Assembly: GCA_019912885.1 (NCBI GenBank)
Contig: JAIOHV010000069.1
Span: 1-51,946 of the forward strand
DNA: 51,946 bases
Source: a bacterium
GTDB taxonomy: Bacteria; Lernaellota; Lernaellaia; JACKCT01
Direction: 5' to 3'
Shown one piece after another: positions 35,196 to 44,128 of this stretch. Below the pieces are notes generated by a model. That model was not told where the DNA came from and ran no database searches. It saw only the letters and a program-made list of their open reading frames with translations. Positions within the stretch are counted from its first letter, which is position 1. Each line of letters opens with the position of its first letter. Made by a program: the position numbers and the translations under genes.

Positions 35196-37502
35196 GTTCA
35201 GCGGCACCATCGCCACGTCGGCCCAGAACTCCAGGTCGGTGACGACCACGCCGCCGTCGGAGAGCGTATAGAGGTTGTCCTCGATGTAGACCGTGCGTCG
35301 CGGGTTGGTGAGCGCGCCGTCGCCGAACGCCGTGTGCTCGATGCCGCGGATGAACTCGAACCCGTCCTCGGGCGAGACGTCGAACGTGGCGAAGCCCGCG
35401 AACGGCCGGCCGTTGCCGCCGTCGGCGAACCATTCGTCGGTCCGCACGGGGATCGACAATAGCTCGAGCGGCTCCCAGTAGAAAAACGCGTGGTGCTCGA
35501 GCTTCGCGTCGGAGGTGATGCCCTCGGCGCCGAGGTCCACGAGGTGCGTCTGCGTCGGGTTGGCGAAATCGCTGATGTCGTAGATCGCAAGCGCCACACC
35601 GCCGTTCGCACCGAATTCGTCGCCGCCTTCGCCGATCGCAAGCAGGTGATCGTCCCCGAGCGGGTGCAGGTAGGTCGAGAAGCCGGGGATGACCAGTTCG
35701 CCGACAACGACCGGGTTTTCCGGGTCCGCGAGATCGAGCGTGAACAACGGGTCGCAAGCGCCGCAGTCGTCCCCATCGTCCGGCGGCGGGGGATCCTCTT
35801 CGTCCCACGGATCCTCTTCTTCGTCCCACGGATCGTCCGGCGTGCCGCCCGGCGCGGGATACGTCACAAGGTATCCGCGGTCGCCCATGAAACGCGCGGT
35901 GTAAAGCTCCTCGCCCGGCGCGATGCCGCCGACGCTGCCCGACGGTGCAAGGACGCCGCTTGTCACGTCGAAGATCGACACGGCGCTTGCGATGTAGACG
36001 TTCGCGTCGCCGTACGTCGCCGCGACGCGCAGATAGCCCTCGTGCTCGCTCATGCTGAACTGGTTGAGCACGAATCCCGGAATCTCCGCGGACGCGGTGT
36101 AGACCGCGCGCCCCGGCTCGCTCGCGATATCGAACATGTGGATGCCGCTCGTGTCCGGGTAGACCGCGGGATCGCGGCCGAACAGGTCGCGCGCGCCCTC
36201 GACGGTGCCCGCGACGTACAGCCGCTCCTTCGCGGCGTAGACCGCAAGGCCGCTGGCCAGCACGCCGACGGACTCCTGCGTGTCGTCCTGGCCGTCGAAG
36301 TTCAGCGTGATGACCGAGAGCACGTCGCCGCCGCGCGGCGTTTCGGGGTGGAGCAGCTCGTCGCACGCCGTCAGGAATTCCGGCCCGCCGGCTTTCGCGC
36401 CGCCCTCGGCTACGAACCCCATCGGCAGCCAGTCGGCCGGCGTGCCGTCCTGAATGCGCTCGCGGTTCCACGCTTTCAAATCCTCGACCGCCTGCTCGAA
36501 CGACTCGCGATCGGGGTAGCTGTAGGGGTCGAGTGCGTACTCGACATCGGGCCCGTTCTTGTCGGTATGCAGCACGATGTGAATGCGACTATCGACGCGG
36601 CGCGAACCCGCCACCGTTCCCTCGGCCCAGCGCTCGCGGATGACCGCCGGCGCGGTGAGGTCGGAGATGTCGATGACGGTGATCTTCAGGACCGGCCCGT
36701 CAACGGCGAATCCGATCGCTTCGATCCATTCTTTGGGTAGATCCCAACCGCCGACATCCGTCATGGTCACGACCGTGTTGCCGAAAAAGTGCATGCCGAT
36801 CGCGCGGCCGGGCACCGGAAGCGAGCCGATGACGCTCGTCGACCACGCGGGCTGCGCATCGAGGACGTAGAAGACGCCGTTGGCGAGCACGAACAGCGAT
36901 TCGCCATCCGTCTTCACGATGTCGTCCTCGTCGATGCCCTTTTCCTGGTTGTTCGTACCGCTGTGATCGTCGTCCTCATCCCCGCCGCCGTCATCATCAT
37001 CAGTCACATCATCATCATCATCATCGTCGCCGCCGAAATCGTCGTCGCCGCCGTCTTCCGCGGACGCGTCGTCATCGTCGTCATCATCGTCATCGCCGCC
37101 CGCCGCGACGCTGTCCGAATCGTCGTCGTCATCATCATCGCCCGACGATCCGCAACCGCATCCGCCGCAGCCGCCGTCGTCGTCGTCACTGGCGCCGCCG
37201 TCCCATCCGCCGTCATCGCCGCCCCAGGGATCGTCGTCGTCCTGCCCCCAGTCGTCGGGGATTTGATTTTCGCGATCGACGCGCGCCTCCATCGCCGCGA
37301 TCGTCGCGGCCTTGAGCCACAGCTCGACGTCGTCACAATCGACACACGGCACAAGCGCATTCGGGCCGTTCTGCGCCTTCGCGGCCGTCGCCCAAAGAAG
37401 CACAAGGATGATCGCCGCCGCCAAAACAAGCGGGCCGATCGCTTCGCTCAGGGGTTTTCGCTGTTCCATGGTTTGAATGTCCGCGCGCGTTCCCGATTGC
37501 AT
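35193..37502 (-). CDS. Secreted beta-propeller protein (PF09826-like), paralogue with poly-Asp linker
   Basis: The 769-residue paralogue of 32561-34990 keeps the same parts: hydrophobic signal segment (23-43), amphipathic WLKAATIAAMEARVDREN (62-79), Asp-rich linker (88-178) with CGGCGCG at 112-118, and the propeller starting TNNQEKGIDEDDIVKTDGES (182-201). A Pro/Asp/Glu insertion (DDPWDEEEDPWDEEDPPPPDD) lies in one blade. Start choice: ATG 37502 has GGGGAGG nine bases upstream; ATG 37583, also with a good GGGAGG, would add 27 polar residues before the signal, which is less usual. A sigma-54-like element lies upstream at 37630-37645. Confidence 0.87.
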   Translation of the reverse strand: MQSGTRADIQTMEQRKPLSEAIGPLVLAAAIILVLLWATAAKAQNGPNALVPCVDCDDVELWLKAATIAAMEARVDRENQIPDDWGQDDDDPWGGDDGGWDGGASDDDDGGCGGCGCGSSGDDDDDDDSDSVAAGGDDDDDDDDDASAEDGGDDDFGGDDDDDDDVTDDDDGGGDEDDDHSGTNNQEKGIDEDDIVKTDGESLFVLANGVFYVLDAQPAWSTSVIGSLPVPGRAIGMHFFGNTVVTMTDVGGWDLPKEWIEAIGFAVDGPVLKITVIDISDLTAPAVIRERWAEGTVAGSRRVDSRIHIVLHTDKNGPDVEYALDPYSYPDRESFEQAVEDLKAWNRERIQDGTPADWLPMGFVAEGGAKAGGPEFLTACDELLHPETPRGGDVLSVITLNFDGQDDTQESVGVLASGLAVYAAKERLYVAGTVEGARDLFGRDPAVYPDTSGIHMFDIASEPGRAVYTASAEIPGFVLNQFSMSEHEGYLRVAATYGDANVYIASAVSIFDVTSGVLAPSGSVGGIAPGEELYTARFMGDRGYLVTYPAPGGTPDDPWDEEEDPWDEEDPPPPDDGDDCGACDPLFTLDLADPENPVVVGELVIPGFSTYLHPLGDDHLLAIGEGGDEFGANGGVALAIYDISDFANPTQTHLVDLGAEGITSDAKLEHHAFFYWEPLELLSIPVRTDEWFADGGNGRPFAGFATFDVSPEDGFEFIRGIEHTAFGDGALTNPRRTVYIEDNLYTLSDGGVVVTDLEFWADVAMVPLN

Positions 37503-37911
37503 TGGTGCCTGCCTCCCCGATGACGAAGACGCACGACGGCCGCCGGATGCCGAGACGCTTTCGTTCGTATATCCGCGGAGCATCGATGCCTCCCGCAAAA
37601 AGAAATTTCGATAGACGGACCTTTGGGGAAGCAACACTCGCGCCAACCGCGGACTTGCTTGAAATCACTTGGGATCGCGCGATTCGCGTGGAGAGATCGA
37701 GGGGCGGAGGCAGCGAAAAACTGAGATGGACAGGGATTTTCTGAAGGCGTTTACCGCGAAGACACGAAGAGCGCCAAGCGCAACATGTCGCCTCCGACGT
37801 CCCTTCGCGCCCTTTGCCTCTTCGCGGTGTAACGCGCGTGCCGCGCGCCTTGACACTCCCCCGCCCGTGGCCGATATTTCGCGCCCTTGCCGCGTTTGCG
37901 GCGCGTCTTTC
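37503..37911. other. 409-base intergenic region
   Basis: Contains the promoter and leader of the minus-strand propeller gene (37503-37650), then an imperfect inverted pair of AAG-type repeats: TTTACCGCGAAGACACGAAGAGC (37750-37772) facing CTCTTCGCGGTGTAACGCG (37818-37836). Up to the tRNA no other feature is seen. A tRNA promoter may be the TTGACA-like CTTGACACT at 37849. Confidence 0.55.
37630..37645 (-). promoter_or_regulatory. Sigma-54-type promoter upstream of the second propeller gene
   Basis: Read on the minus strand: TTGGCGCG-AGTG-TTGCT, a match to TGGCACG-N4-TTGCW with one change (A to G) and correct GG/GC spacing. Transcription would start near 37619, about 117 bases before the favoured start codon. 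Confidence 0.6.
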
Positions 37912-37985
37912 GCCGGCGTAGCTCAGATGGTTAGAGCACGCGACTCATAATCGCGGGGTCCGGGGTTCGATTCCCTGCGCCGGCA
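37912..37985 (+). tRNA. tRNA-Met (anticodon CAT, elongator type)
   Basis: A full cloverleaf is visible: acceptor stem GCCGGCG/CGCCGGC with discriminator A, D arm GCTC..GAGC, anticodon stem CGCGA/TCGCG with loop CTCATAA, and T arm CGGGG-TTCGATT-CCCTG. The anticodon CAT is at 37946-37948. The first base pair is G-C, not the C-A mismatch of bacterial initiator tRNA, so it is elongator Met; a lysidine-modified tRNA-Ile2 with the same anticodon is less likely. CCA is not encoded. Confidence 0.95.
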
Positions 37986-38089
37986 TCGTCTTTACCGCAA
38001 AGGCGCCAAGGAAACGCAAAGAGCGCGAAGAACCGTCCGATTCAGGCGCTTTCGCGCAATCTCCCTTTCGCATAAAATTGTTGGTTCGT

Positions 38090-38206
38090 GGAACGCGGCG
38101 CTAAGCGCCGCTCTTGACGTCGCCACGCGGAACGCGGGGTGACTCTCAACGCGCGCTGAAGGCGCGCTCCAAACGCCGTCGTGCGGGACGCGCGGCGGCT
38201 CTCGAC
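38090..38206. repeat. Three imperfect direct repeats upstream of leuC
   Basis: Units of the form GGRACGCG...CTCTYRAC occur at 38090-38118, 38129-38150 and 38185-38206. The first contains the palindrome GCGGCGCT-A-AGCGCCGC, and GCGCG..CTGAAGG..CGCGC lies between the second and third. They may be operator-like or simply another dispersed repeat. Just before them, 37990-38030 is a CGCAAAGGCGCCAAGGAAACG-type repeat after the tRNA. Confidence 0.5.
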
Positions 38207-38218
38207 TTGGGATTCGAC

Positions 38219-39502
38219 ATGGGCATGACTCTGGCTGAAAAATTGATCGCGAGGCACGCGGGCCGAGACGCCGTGCGTCCGGGAGATTACGTGACGGCGA
38301 AGGTCGACATCGTGATGGCCAACGACATCACCGCGCCGCAGGCGATCCGCGTGTTTCGCAACCTCGGCGCCAAGGACGTGTACGACAAGGAGCGCGTCGT
38401 CTTTTGCTCGAGCCACTTCACGCCAAACAAGGACATCGCTTCCGCGGAGCAGGCGAAGGTGATGCGCGAGTTCGCGCGCGAGTACGCGCTGAAGTGGTAC
38501 TTCGAGGTCGGGCGCGGCGGCGTGGAGCACGCGGTGCTGCCGGAAAAAGGCATCTCGCTGCCCGGCGACCTGATCGTCGGCGGCGACTCGCACACCTGCA
38601 CCTACGGCGCGCTCGGCGCGTTTGCTTCCGGATTCGGATCGACGGACGTCGGCTGCTCGATGGCCACCGGCGACGTGTGGCTGCGCGTGCCCGAAACGCT
38701 GCGCGTGATCGTAAACGGCACGCTCTCGCCGTTCGTGTTCAGCAAGGACGTCGTGCTGAATTTCATCGGGCGAATCGGCGACGACGGCGCGCTCTACCGC
38801 GCGATCCAGTGGGAAGGCGAGGTCATCGATCATTTGACGATCGAGGGGCGCCTGACGATCAGCAATATGGCGATCGAGGCTGGCGGCAAGGCGGGCCTGA
38901 TGATCCCCGACAAGAAGACGCTCGAGTTCTGCGAGGCGCGAAAGTCGCGGCCTTTTGAGCCCGTCTACCCCGACGCCAACGCCGTGTACGGCGAGACGAT
39001 CGAATTTGACGTGACGGGCATGGAGCCGCAGATCGCCTGCCCCATGCTGCCCTCGAACGTGAATCCCATCAGCAAGGTCGCGGGGCAGGAGATCGATCAG
39101 GTTTACATCGGAAGCTGCACCAACGGCCGCTACGAAGACCTGGCGATCGCCGCGCCGTTTTTCAAGGGCCGCGAGGCGAAGGTGCGCACCATCGTCGTGC
39201 CGGCAAGCCAGGAAGCGTGGATGCGCGCCAACAAGGAAGGCCTTCTGCAAATCTTCGCGGAAGCGGGGTGCGTCGTGTCCACACCCGGATGCGGCGCGTG
39301 CCTTGGCGGATACATGGGCGTGCTCGCCAAGGGCGAACGCTGTCTTTCGACGACCAATCGCAACTACGTCGGACGCATGGGGCACCCCGAGGCGCTGGTG
39401 TGGCTCGCCAATCCGGCCGTCGCCGCGGCCACCGCGATCACCGGCAAAATCACGCACCCCGAAGAGGTGGCGCCCGCGGACCTCTCGGAGGTGGCGTCAT
39501 GA
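38219..39502 (+). CDS. leuC: 3-isopropylmalate dehydratase large subunit (homoaconitase-type)
   Basis: The 427-residue aconitase-superfamily protein isomerises 2-isopropylmalate to 3-isopropylmalate in leucine synthesis, together with LeuD. The three 4Fe-4S ligands are C300 in GSCTNGR and C358/C361 in GCGACLGG. GGDSHTCTYGALGAFASGFGSTD (121-143) is the family's active-site block, cited here by GGDSHTCTYG. The length of about 420 residues marks the HacA/LeuC2 type found in archaea and many bacteria; a homoaconitase role cannot be excluded from sequence alone. The ATG at 38219 gives the usual N-terminus MTLAEKLIARHAG two residues later. Confidence 0.93.
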   Translation: MGMTLAEKLIARHAGRDAVRPGDYVTAKVDIVMANDITAPQAIRVFRNLGAKDVYDKERVVFCSSHFTPNKDIASAEQAKVMREFAREYALKWYFEVGRGGVEHAVLPEKGISLPGDLIVGGDSHTCTYGALGAFASGFGSTDVGCSMATGDVWLRVPETLRVIVNGTLSPFVFSKDVVLNFIGRIGDDGALYRAIQWEGEVIDHLTIEGRLTISNMAIEAGGKAGLMIPDKKTLEFCEARKSRPFEPVYPDANAVYGETIEFDVTGMEPQIACPMLPSNVNPISKVAGQEIDQVYIGSCTNGRYEDLAIAAPFFKGREAKVRTIVVPASQEAWMRANKEGLLQIFAEAGCVVSTPGCGACLGGYMGVLAKGERCLSTTNRNYVGRMGHPEALVWLANPAVAAATAITGKITHPEEVAPADLSEVAS

Positions 39503-40011
39503 GAACGTATTTCAAGGGCAAGGTCTGGAAATTCGGGCGCGACATCGACACCGACGTCATCATCCCCGCGTGCTACCTGACGACGATCGACCCCGCGGAA
39601 CTCGCCGCGCATTGCCTGGAGAGCGCCGACCCGGACTTCGTAACGAAGGCCGAGGACGGCGATGTGATCGTCGCCGGCGACAACTTCGGTTGCGGCTCGT
39701 CGCGCGAGCACGCGGGGCTGGCGATCCAGGGCTCGAAGGCGCCGTGCGTCGTGGCCAAGAGTTTCTCGCGGATCTTCTTCCGGAACGCCGTGAACCTCGC
39801 GCTGCCCGTCGTGATCTGCCCCGAAGCGGTGGACGCCGTTGAGAAGGGCGACGAGATCGAGGTGGATGTCGCGGCAGGAACGGTGACGGTGCCGAAGGCC
39901 GGCAAGACCTTCAAGGCGACGCCGCTGCCGGAATTCATGGAAAAGCTCTTCCAGGCCGGCGGCCTTGTGCCGTACACGCAAAAGCGCCTGGCCGAGATGG
40001 GGCGGCTTTAG
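39499..40011 (+). CDS. leuD: 3-isopropylmalate dehydratase small subunit
   Basis: The 170-residue swivel-domain subunit begins KGKVWKFGRDIDTDVIIPACYL and has the substrate-binding GDNFGCGSSREHA block, as in the short LeuD2 type that pairs with LeuC2. Its ATG overlaps the leuC stop (ATGA), so the two subunits are translationally coupled. Its TAG overlaps the stop of the convergent SGNH gene by four bases. No leuA or leuB is in the window. Confidence 0.95.
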   Translation: MRTYFKGKVWKFGRDIDTDVIIPACYLTTIDPAELAAHCLESADPDFVTKAEDGDVIVAGDNFGCGSSREHAGLAIQGSKAPCVVAKSFSRIFFRNAVNLALPVVICPEAVDAVEKGDEIEVDVAAGTVTVPKAGKTFKATPLPEFMEKLFQAGGLVPYTQKRLAEMGRL

Positions 40012-41342
40012 TCGGCCGACGCGCCCGAGCCGGGCTCCTCGTCGAACAGGCTGACCCACGGGCGTGCCGTCTCGTATTCGATCATGAGCCGCTCCGGCTT
40101 CCGGTTCCATCGTGAGGCCTCGATGATCGCCTCCGCCTCCGGCCGCGCGCCTGCAAGCCGAGCCGCGGCCGGCAGATTCGCGTCGCGCATCGCATCCATC
40201 ACCGCCTGCGCCATGAGATAATACCCCCGCCAGGTCATGTGGCAGACGTCGACAAACAGCTTCGGGTCGCCGAGACCCCAGGGCGCCGTCGCCTCGTACG
40301 CGGCTTCGAGATCGACAAGCGGCACGCCCGTCTCGCGCGCAATCCTGCGAAGGCGGTCGTTGAGATGCGGCCGCATGCGATTGATCGACCAACTCGCGAC
40401 GTAGAGACGATAGAACTCGCGCGCCCGCCCGAAATCGCCCCGCCGCTCATACGCCTCGGCGAGAAGGCGCAGGGACGCGCCCTGGTGGCGCACCTCGGCG
40501 AAACGTTCGATCGCCGCGTCGAACTTACCCTCGCGCGCAAGGTCGATCCCCTCCCTCGCGGCGGGATCGTCGAGCGGATCGAAATCAATCCCGATTTTTT
40601 GCGGCGATTCGGGCCAGTATCGGTAATTTATCGGCAGCGTCGCGAGCAACAGTTCGACGCCGGCGTCGCGGCAGGCGGCGACCATTTTGCGAATGTTGGC
40701 GACGTATCGCCGCTCGAGGCGTTCCTCGGATTCCCGCGCCGCCGTGAAGTAACTCCTCTCTTCCGGCCGGATGTCCGGCAGCAGGCCGCGCTTGAGCGTG
40801 CGATAGAGCACCCACCGATGCAGCGGCTCGTTGAGGGCGGTCGGCGCGCCGAAGCCCTCGTTGTTGCCGGTCATGACGACGACCAGATCGGGATCGATCG
40901 TCGCGACGGTCTGCCGAACGATCTCGGCGACCGCGGTCGAATCCTGACCTCCCGCCGCCAGGTTCGGGACCTCGGCCGGCGCGCCGCCCGGCGCGGCCTT
41001 CAGCGTTTCGCGGATCCAGTCCGGAATACCGAGGGCCTCCACATCGTCGTTGCCCTGGAAGTTGTACGGCGAACCCATCGCAAAGCTGCCGCCGGTCGTG
41101 ACGATGCGATAGCCACTTTTCTTCGCGGGCATCGTCATCGCATTCATCATCGGGTGACGCACGACGATGACGTCGGCGTCCCGCGTTGCGAAGTCGCCGA
41201 ATAGCCGCGCCGGTCCGAAGTGCGCCAACTCGTCCGCGGTCTCCGTGCGGATCGCGTCGCGTCGCTCAAGTCCCGAAAGCAGCCAGGTCGCCGCGATCAG
41301 CAACACCGATGCCGGAATGAGCGCGAAGAGCGCGCGTTTCAT
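40008..41342 (-). CDS. SGNH-hydrolase-like exported protein with helical repeat region
   Basis: The 444-residue protein has an N-terminal membrane anchor (MKRALFALIPASVLLIAATWLL) and an SGNH-type domain: block I GYRIVTTGGSFAMGSPY (GGS in place of GDS), DLVVVMTGNNE as block III, and a late DVCHMTWRGYYLMAQAV block with the histidine. Between them lies a helical region (about residues 265-345: EGIDLAREGKFDAAIERFAE, LLAEAYERRGDFGRAREFYRLY) of tetratricopeptide type. It resembles the SGNH proteins at 6213-8337 in the GGS block. The start at 41342 is chosen for the clean anchor; the region upstream lacks a strong ribosome-binding site. Likely acts on an envelope glycan or lipid. Confidence 0.78.
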   Translation of the reverse strand: MKRALFALIPASVLLIAATWLLSGLERRDAIRTETADELAHFGPARLFGDFATRDADVIVVRHPMMNAMTMPAKKSGYRIVTTGGSFAMGSPYNFQGNDDVEALGIPDWIRETLKAAPGGAPAEVPNLAAGGQDSTAVAEIVRQTVATIDPDLVVVMTGNNEGFGAPTALNEPLHRWVLYRTLKRGLLPDIRPEERSYFTAARESEERLERRYVANIRKMVAACRDAGVELLLATLPINYRYWPESPQKIGIDFDPLDDPAAREGIDLAREGKFDAAIERFAEVRHQGASLRLLAEAYERRGDFGRAREFYRLYVASWSINRMRPHLNDRLRRIARETGVPLVDLEAAYEATAPWGLGDPKLFVDVCHMTWRGYYLMAQAVMDAMRDANLPAAARLAGARPEAEAIIEASRWNRKPERLMIEYETARPWVSLFDEEPGSGASAD

Positions 41343-41608
41343 GCGGCGCGACCAAACGGCTGCGTAAGCCGCGGGACGGCGCGTCACGACGCGCCTTCGT
41401 GCGCGCCGGCGGTCATGCCCCCGAGCCTGAAGAACCCGCTTTTGACGCATGGCCATCCCAAGCCGTTTTTTACCTCGTTCGCATGGCTTGCGGACGTTAG
41501 CATGACCGCTTCGCGCAAACACGCCGCAACGCGCCGTTCAACTTTCGCGTTGACGACGCGCCATGCGCGGCCGAATATGGCGGCTTAAACGGACCGGGGA
41601 GGCTTACG

Positions 41609-42808
41609 ATGGTCGCGGCGAAACCGATGGCGGTTGCAGACGGCGACACGCTTGTCGTCGTGGGGACAATGAAGGGCGCGTTCTTTTTCGCGTCGGATGC
41701 GGCGCGCGGGAAGTGGCGCGTGAGCGGGCCGTATCAACCCGGCCTTGCGGTGTACGCCGCGGCGTACGATACGCGCGGCGGGCGAAACCGCGTTTTGCTT
41801 GGCACGAACGGCGGACACTTCGGCTCGACGATCAGCCATTCGGACGACTTCGGAAAAACGTGGGTCACGCCGGATGAGGCCCCCATCCGCTTTCCGGAGA
41901 AGGCCGGCGTTTCGCTCGAGCAGATCTGGCAGATCCAGCCCGGCCGCGATAGCGAACCGGACACGCTGTATTGCGGCGTACAGCCGGCGGCGATGTTCAT
42001 CTCGACCGACGCGGGCGCGACTTGGGAGCTTTGCAACGGCCTGTTCGATCACCCGCATCGCCCCAAGTGGCAGCCGGGCGGCGGCGGCCTTTGCCTGCAC
42101 ACCATCCTTCCGCACCCGAAGGACGCCAAACGTATGCACGTGGCGATCTCGACGGGCGGCGTCTATCGAACCACCGACGGTGGATACAAGTGGCGGCCGC
42201 GAAACATCGGCGTGCGCGCCGAGTTCATGCCGCGCAAATTCCCGCAGTTCGGCCAGTGCGTTCACAAGATCGTTTCCCACCCGAAACGGCCCGAGCGCCT
42301 CTTTTTGCAAAACCACTGGGGGCTCTATCGATCCGACAACGCGGGCGACACGTGGGTGGATATCGCCAACGGCGTGCCCTCGGATTTCGGATTCGGCATG
42401 GCCGTCCATCCGGCGCGCCCGAACACGGTGTATATCGTGCCGCTCGAGTCCGACATGTTCCGTTGCACGCCCGAGGCCAGGATGCGCGTTTACCGCACGG
42501 ACGACGCGGGCAAGAGCTGGAAGCCGCTTTCGCGAGGGCTGCCGCAAAAAGACGCCTACGAAACCGTGCTGCGCGACGCGCTCGATGTCGATCCGCTCTC
42601 GCCCGCGGGGGTGTACGTCGGAACGCGCTCGGGCAAGCTGTTTGCCTCGCGCAACGACGGCGACTCGTGGACGTCGCTTGCCGACGGCCTGCCGCCCATC
42701 GTGTGCGTGAAGGCGTACGTCGCCGGCGGTGCGGCGAACGCGAAACGATCGGCGAAGACGGCGAAAACCCGCGCGAAGACGCCTCGCCCCGCGCGGCGAA
42801 CGGCGTAG
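41609..42808 (+). CDS. BNR/Asp-box beta-propeller protein (sialidase-fold or VPS10-like)
   Basis: The 399-residue protein carries at least six Asp boxes (SxDxGxxW type): SHSDDFGKTW, ISTDAGATW, RTTDGGYKW, RSDNAGDTW, RTDDAGKSW and SRNDGDSW, each closing a propeller blade. It has no signal peptide, so it is probably cytoplasmic or exported by another route, and the catalytic Arg triad of true sialidases is not obvious. The C-terminal tail (AKRSAKTAKTRAKTPRPARR) is Lys/Arg-rich. The ATG at 41609 follows GGGGAGG at good spacing. Related proteins are annotated as exo-alpha-sialidase or glycosyl hydrolase, but function is unproven. Confidence 0.85.
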   Translation: MVAAKPMAVADGDTLVVVGTMKGAFFFASDAARGKWRVSGPYQPGLAVYAAAYDTRGGRNRVLLGTNGGHFGSTISHSDDFGKTWVTPDEAPIRFPEKAGVSLEQIWQIQPGRDSEPDTLYCGVQPAAMFISTDAGATWELCNGLFDHPHRPKWQPGGGGLCLHTILPHPKDAKRMHVAISTGGVYRTTDGGYKWRPRNIGVRAEFMPRKFPQFGQCVHKIVSHPKRPERLFLQNHWGLYRSDNAGDTWVDIANGVPSDFGFGMAVHPARPNTVYIVPLESDMFRCTPEARMRVYRTDDAGKSWKPLSRGLPQKDAYETVLRDALDVDPLSPAGVYVGTRSGKLFASRNDGDSWTSLADGLPPIVCVKAYVAGGAANAKRSAKTAKTRAKTPRPARRTA

Positions 42809-42841
42809 CGCAAACCATCACGCGAAACGAAAGGAGACCGC

Positions 42842-44128
42842 GTGGCCGATACGCGCCCCGGACAGAGCGTCGAGAGGTCGAAGGTCGTCCTGGTGGGATT
42901 CCAGTCCGGGAAAGACCGTTACGCCGCCATCAAGAAACTTTCGGAAATCCTTGGCATGGACTTCGAGGAGGCCTCCGAGATCGCGGACACCGCGCCAGTC
43001 GATCTCGTCCCCTCGTTGCCAACCGAAGCGGCGGAGGCCTTGTCCGAAAAGCTCGTCGACGCGGGCGCGGCCATCGAGGTCCTGCCGCTGACAAAAAACG
43101 CGAAGTTCTGCGAAATTCACCCGCACCGCTTCGCGCGCGCCTCGTGCAAGGTCTGTGGCAAATACGTCTGCATCATTTGTCTCCACGGTTCCAAGGGGAA
43201 ACTTTTTTGCCCGGAGCACTACGAACTCTGGAAGCAGAAGCGCGTGCTGCGCGCGGTCGGCGGCGCGTTCCTGGTGTTGCTTCTCGTTTTCCTGGGCATC
43301 CTGTTTCGGCATCCGATCACGCGGATGGCGCGCTATCTCGGCCCGCACCACGTTCAGAAGGTCGGCGTCATCTTCGTCACGCAAAGACCGGGCGAGGCCA
43401 AGGGCGCGTATTACATGCGCGTGTTCAAGGACACGACGGCGCAGGACTACCTCCCCGGCGAGGAGCACACGGTCGCCGACATTGGCAACTGGTACAACAC
43501 GGAATACCGGCGCATCGCGGGGAAAAAGCCGGAGGACGGCGGCGTGATGGATCTTCATCTCACCGGCACGTTCGACATCGATCTGCCGCCGCCGATGCCG
43601 CACGCGCGTGACGAGATGTCGTACAAGGCGTTCGCGCAATATTCGGAGTTTCGCGGCTGGTTTCAGAGCTTGATGAACGAGCATCTTCTGGATGCCTTCA
43701 AGACCGATGACATCGTCGTGGCGGTGGAGCTCGTCGACGAAACCGGCTTCGAAAAAGACTTCATGGAAGAGCTCGGCTTCGCCGCCGGCGGATATGCCTA
43801 CGTGCGCGTGCCGGTCGTCAACCTCAAGTGGTCCGCGGAGTATTACGTCGCCGCTGTCGCGCATTACATCGGCCGCTCCATGGGCGCCACGCTGAAACTG
43901 AGCGACAAGGGCTACCCGCTCGACCCGCACGGCCTCGCCGAACCCGCGCAGACGCCGAAGTATCCGCAACAGAAGGCGTCGTTGATGTCCTGCTATCGCC
44001 CGATCCAGCCGTTCGAAATCGAACGGCCCTCGTCGCTCGATGAATACGTCATTTCACCGCTGACCGCGTGGGAACTCGGCTGGATCGGTAAACGGCGTAT
44101 CAGCGCGTTGTATCCGGACGTGAATTGA
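42842..44128 (+). CDS. L7/L12 C-terminal-like, zinc-finger and membrane-anchored metzincin-like fusion
   Basis: The 428-residue protein starts with GTG (AAAGGAG six bases upstream), 33 bases after the propeller gene. Residues 14-82 resemble the ribosomal L7/L12 C-terminal domain (AAIKKLSEILGMDFEEASEIADTAP). Residues 90-126 form a B-box-like zinc site (C90, H93, C102, C105, C110, C113, C123, H126). A transmembrane helix follows at 137-156. The outer domain has HYIGRSMGA (341-349) and LMSCY (381-385), reminiscent of the HExxHxxG helix and Met-turn of metzincins, but the first His and the Glu are missing, so any peptidase activity is doubtful. I know no standard family with this layout. Confidence 0.7.
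   Translation: MADTRPGQSVERSKVVLVGFQSGKDRYAAIKKLSEILGMDFEEASEIADTAPVDLVPSLPTEAAEALSEKLVDAGAAIEVLPLTKNAKFCEIHPHRFARASCKVCGKYVCIICLHGSKGKLFCPEHYELWKQKRVLRAVGGAFLVLLLVFLGILFRHPITRMARYLGPHHVQKVGVIFVTQRPGEAKGAYYMRVFKDTTAQDYLPGEEHTVADIGNWYNTEYRRIAGKKPEDGGVMDLHLTGTFDIDLPPPMPHARDEMSYKAFAQYSEFRGWFQSLMNEHLLDAFKTDDIVVAVELVDETGFEKDFMEELGFAAGGYAYVRVPVVNLKWSAEYYVAAVAHYIGRSMGATLKLSDKGYPLDPHGLAEPAQTPKYPQQKASLMSCYRPIQPFEIERPSSLDEYVISPLTAWELGWIGKRRISALYPDVN

Noticed and set aside
37912-37985. Initiator tRNA or tRNA-Ile2
   Set aside because: The first acceptor pair is G-C, not the unpaired C-A of bacterial initiators, and the anticodon arm matches elongator Met; Ile2 is not fully excluded but less likely.
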